Shown piece after piece: positions 62,511 through 64,000 of a stretch of 64,000 nt of DNA. Where the stretch lies: the NCBI GenBank assembly GCA_029747015.1, contig JAKOGI010000575.1, positions 285,501 to 349,500 on the forward strand, read 5' to 3'. Made by a program: the position numbers and the translations under genes. Every line of letters begins with the position of its first letter. Within the stretch, counting starts at the first letter, position 1. Below the pieces are notes generated by a model. It did not search any database and had not been told where the DNA came from. It saw only the letters and a list, made by a program, of their open reading frames with translations. Source of the stretch: Carnegiea gigantea. Lineage: Eukaryota; Streptophyta; Magnoliopsida; Caryophyllales; Cactaceae.

Positions 62511-63572
62511 TTGTATGTAGACGGCTCGTCCACCAAGGACGGCAGTGGAGCCGGCCTCATCGTTAAAAGTCCCACCGGGGTACGGTACGAGCACGCTTTG
62601 AAGTTCATGTTCAAAGCATCCAACAATGAAGTAAAGTACGAAGCCCTCATCACAGAAATAGATCTATGTTACACCGCGGGGGCGGATTCTGTCCAAGCCT
62701 TTTCTGGCTCCCAGTTAGTCATTAGCCAGCTCAACGGCGCATATGAAGCAAAGGACGATACCATGGCCGCTTATGTTCGACAGGTACGAGAGGCGACTAA
62801 GTTACTAAAGCACTTTGTAATCACACACGTTCCTCGCTCAGAGAACCAACAGGCTGATGCCCTATCTAAACTGGTAAGCTCGTCCGATGACGGGAAGCCC
62901 AAAAACATTCAGTGGGAGATCCTGACGGAGAGGAGCATCGATCTACATGAAGTGTTGTGGTTAGATAGAAGCTCAACATGGATGGATCCTATCCGCGCGT
63001 ACCTCACTGACGGTAACCTTCCCTCGGATCACAAAGAAGCGGATAGAGTGAAGAAGAGGTCGAACTGGTTTATCCTATACGAGGGGATCTTATACAAGAG
63101 ATCTTTTGTCCGACCCCTCCTACATTATGTGACCCCAGAGGATGGGAAAAAGATACTGGAAGAACTGCACGAAGGCATTTGCAGCACGCATGCCGGGGGC
63201 CGCACCCTAGCTGTGACGGCCATTCGAACTGGGTACTACTGGCCTAGCTTGCAAAAGGATGCCATGACAGTAGTGCGGACCTGTGACAAATGCCAGAAGT
63301 TCGCCCCCATCCAACGAGTCCCCTCCACCCCCATGACGCCAATCGTCAGCCCCCTACCATTTGCCGCATGGAGAATGGATATCTTCAGCCCTTTCCCCAA
63401 AGCTATGGGGCAGTGTAAGTACCTTTTTGTGGCAGTCGACTACTTTACCAAATGGATAGAGGCCGAGGCCATAGCCTCTATAACCACCGCTGAGGTGCAC
63501 AGGTTCATTTGGCGGAACATCATCACCCGCTTCGGCATCCCTTGTGCCATCATCTTTGATAACGGTAGATAG
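62511..63572 (+). pseudogene. Tat second RNase H domain and integrase (open for 353 codons)
   Basis: Longest open frame of the window. Residues about 1-125 form the extra RNase H domain: LYVDGSSTKDGSGAGLIVKS with the first Asp, NNEVKYEALI with the Glu, GSQLVISQLNG with Ser where Asp is usual, and VPRSENQQADALSKL with the last Asp. About 210-353 is integrase: HEGICSTHAGGRTLA and TCDKCQKFAPIQ (HHCC zinc finger), then WRMDIFSPFP and IIFDNGR with core acidic residues. It starts after a TAG at 62505 and ends at a TAG at 63570. Confidence 0.92.
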
Positions 63573-64000
63573 TTCGACACCAGTGGGCTCACAGACTATC
63601 TCAGCAGCTTGGGCTGCCAAGCTCGATTCACCGCTGTGGCACACCCTCAGACTAACGGCCAAGCCGAGGCAGCCAACAAGTCTATCCTTTATGGCCTACA
63701 GAAGAAACTTGACGACGCAAAGGGAAAATAGGTGGAAGAACTGCACGGCGTCCTATAATCCCTCTGCACCACTGAGAAAACCGCTACTGGTGAAACCCCT
63801 TTCATGTCAGCTTATGGGTCCGAGGCTGTTCTACCCATAGCGGTCGCCCTTTACACTTATCGGTTGATAACTTTCCAAGAAGAGTTGAACAATGCAGTGC
63901 TCCGAGAAGCTCTTGATCTTTTCCCCTCCATCCATGGCGATCCTCTCCTTCGAGAGGCCCTCTATAAACTCCGCATCGCACTCCTGCACAATCGCTCAGT
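63573..64000 (+). pseudogene. Tat integrase C-terminal part (runs off window)
   Basis: LGCQARFTAVAHPQTNGQAE and ANKSILYGLQKKL finish the integrase core, including the Glu region. Stops at 63729 (TAG) and 63756 (TAA), then TGETPFMSAYGSEAVLPIAV. The element continues past 64000. Confidence 0.88.

Larger units (their letters stand above)
58034..64000 (+). mobile_element. Ty3/gypsy retrotransposon, Tat type, 5' part (runs off window)
   Basis: Putative 5' LTR 58034-58497, primer site near 58501, then gag, protease, RT, RNase H, a second RNase H domain and integrase in the Ty3/gypsy order, cut off at 64000. The additional RNase H between the normal RNase H and integrase marks the Tat/Ogre group. 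At least 15 in-frame stops and two or more frameshifts make it inactive. The GC content is visibly higher than in the flanking DNA. Confidence 0.9.

Overview
This is plant nuclear DNA, probably from a dicot angiosperm. It is AT-rich and contains two multi-exon genes with GT-AG introns, plant-type transposons (FAR1-type MULE, CACTA, Copia, Tat-type Ty3/gypsy, an RTE-like LINE) and an endogenous plant pararetrovirus. The species cannot be fixed from the sequence.

Gene-bearing half (1-23.8 kb). Two host genes, both on the minus strand, reconstruct as intact reading frames. The first is an 8-exon gene for the mitochondrial electron transfer flavoprotein alpha subunit (ETFA, 353 aa, 1898-8035). 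The second is a 13-exon BARD1/ROW1 homologue (705 aa, RING + extended PHD + two BRCT, 16249-22566). All exon junctions were set by hand from GT-AG sites, reading phase and family similarity. Between them are a 21-bp minisatellite, a decayed TPR gene remnant, and a 3.4-kb LTR element without coding capacity that has equal-length LTRs and a perfect 5-bp target duplication.

Transposon half (23.8-64 kb). (i) 23.8-34.5 kb is a 10.7-kb MULE with ~0.95-kb inverted ends and two convergent genes: a ULP1-like protease gene from the left and a FAR1/SWIM transposase from the right. The transposase gene is split by a nested Ty3/gypsy 3' fragment (28.9 to about 31.6 kb). (ii) 34.7-35.4 kb holds a fragment of a LINE-type RNase H. 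(iii) 35.6-41.6 kb is a decayed Copia element with both LTRs and a Met-tRNA primer site, split by a solo LTR related to the gypsy LTR in the MULE. (iv) 44.45-49.15 kb is a decayed endogenous pararetrovirus (order: primer site, coat-like, movement, protease, RT). A second, inverted copy (about 54.8-57.8 kb) carries RT/RNase H and a downstream ORF. (v) 49.15-51.15 kb is a plant-mobile-domain pseudogene, and 53.2-53.9 kb is a probable lone LTR. (vi) The second viral copy is cut by a 5'-truncated LINE with a 12-bp target duplication and ends at a CACTA terminus. That terminus is followed by a Tat-type gypsy element (dual RNase H) running off the right edge.

Only ETFA and BARD1 look functional. 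ETFA passes electrons from mitochondrial dehydrogenases to ETF-ubiquinone oxidoreductase. BARD1 acts in nuclear DNA repair and chromatin regulation. They have no evident functional link. Everything to the right is a nested record of insertions whose order can partly be read from what interrupts what.
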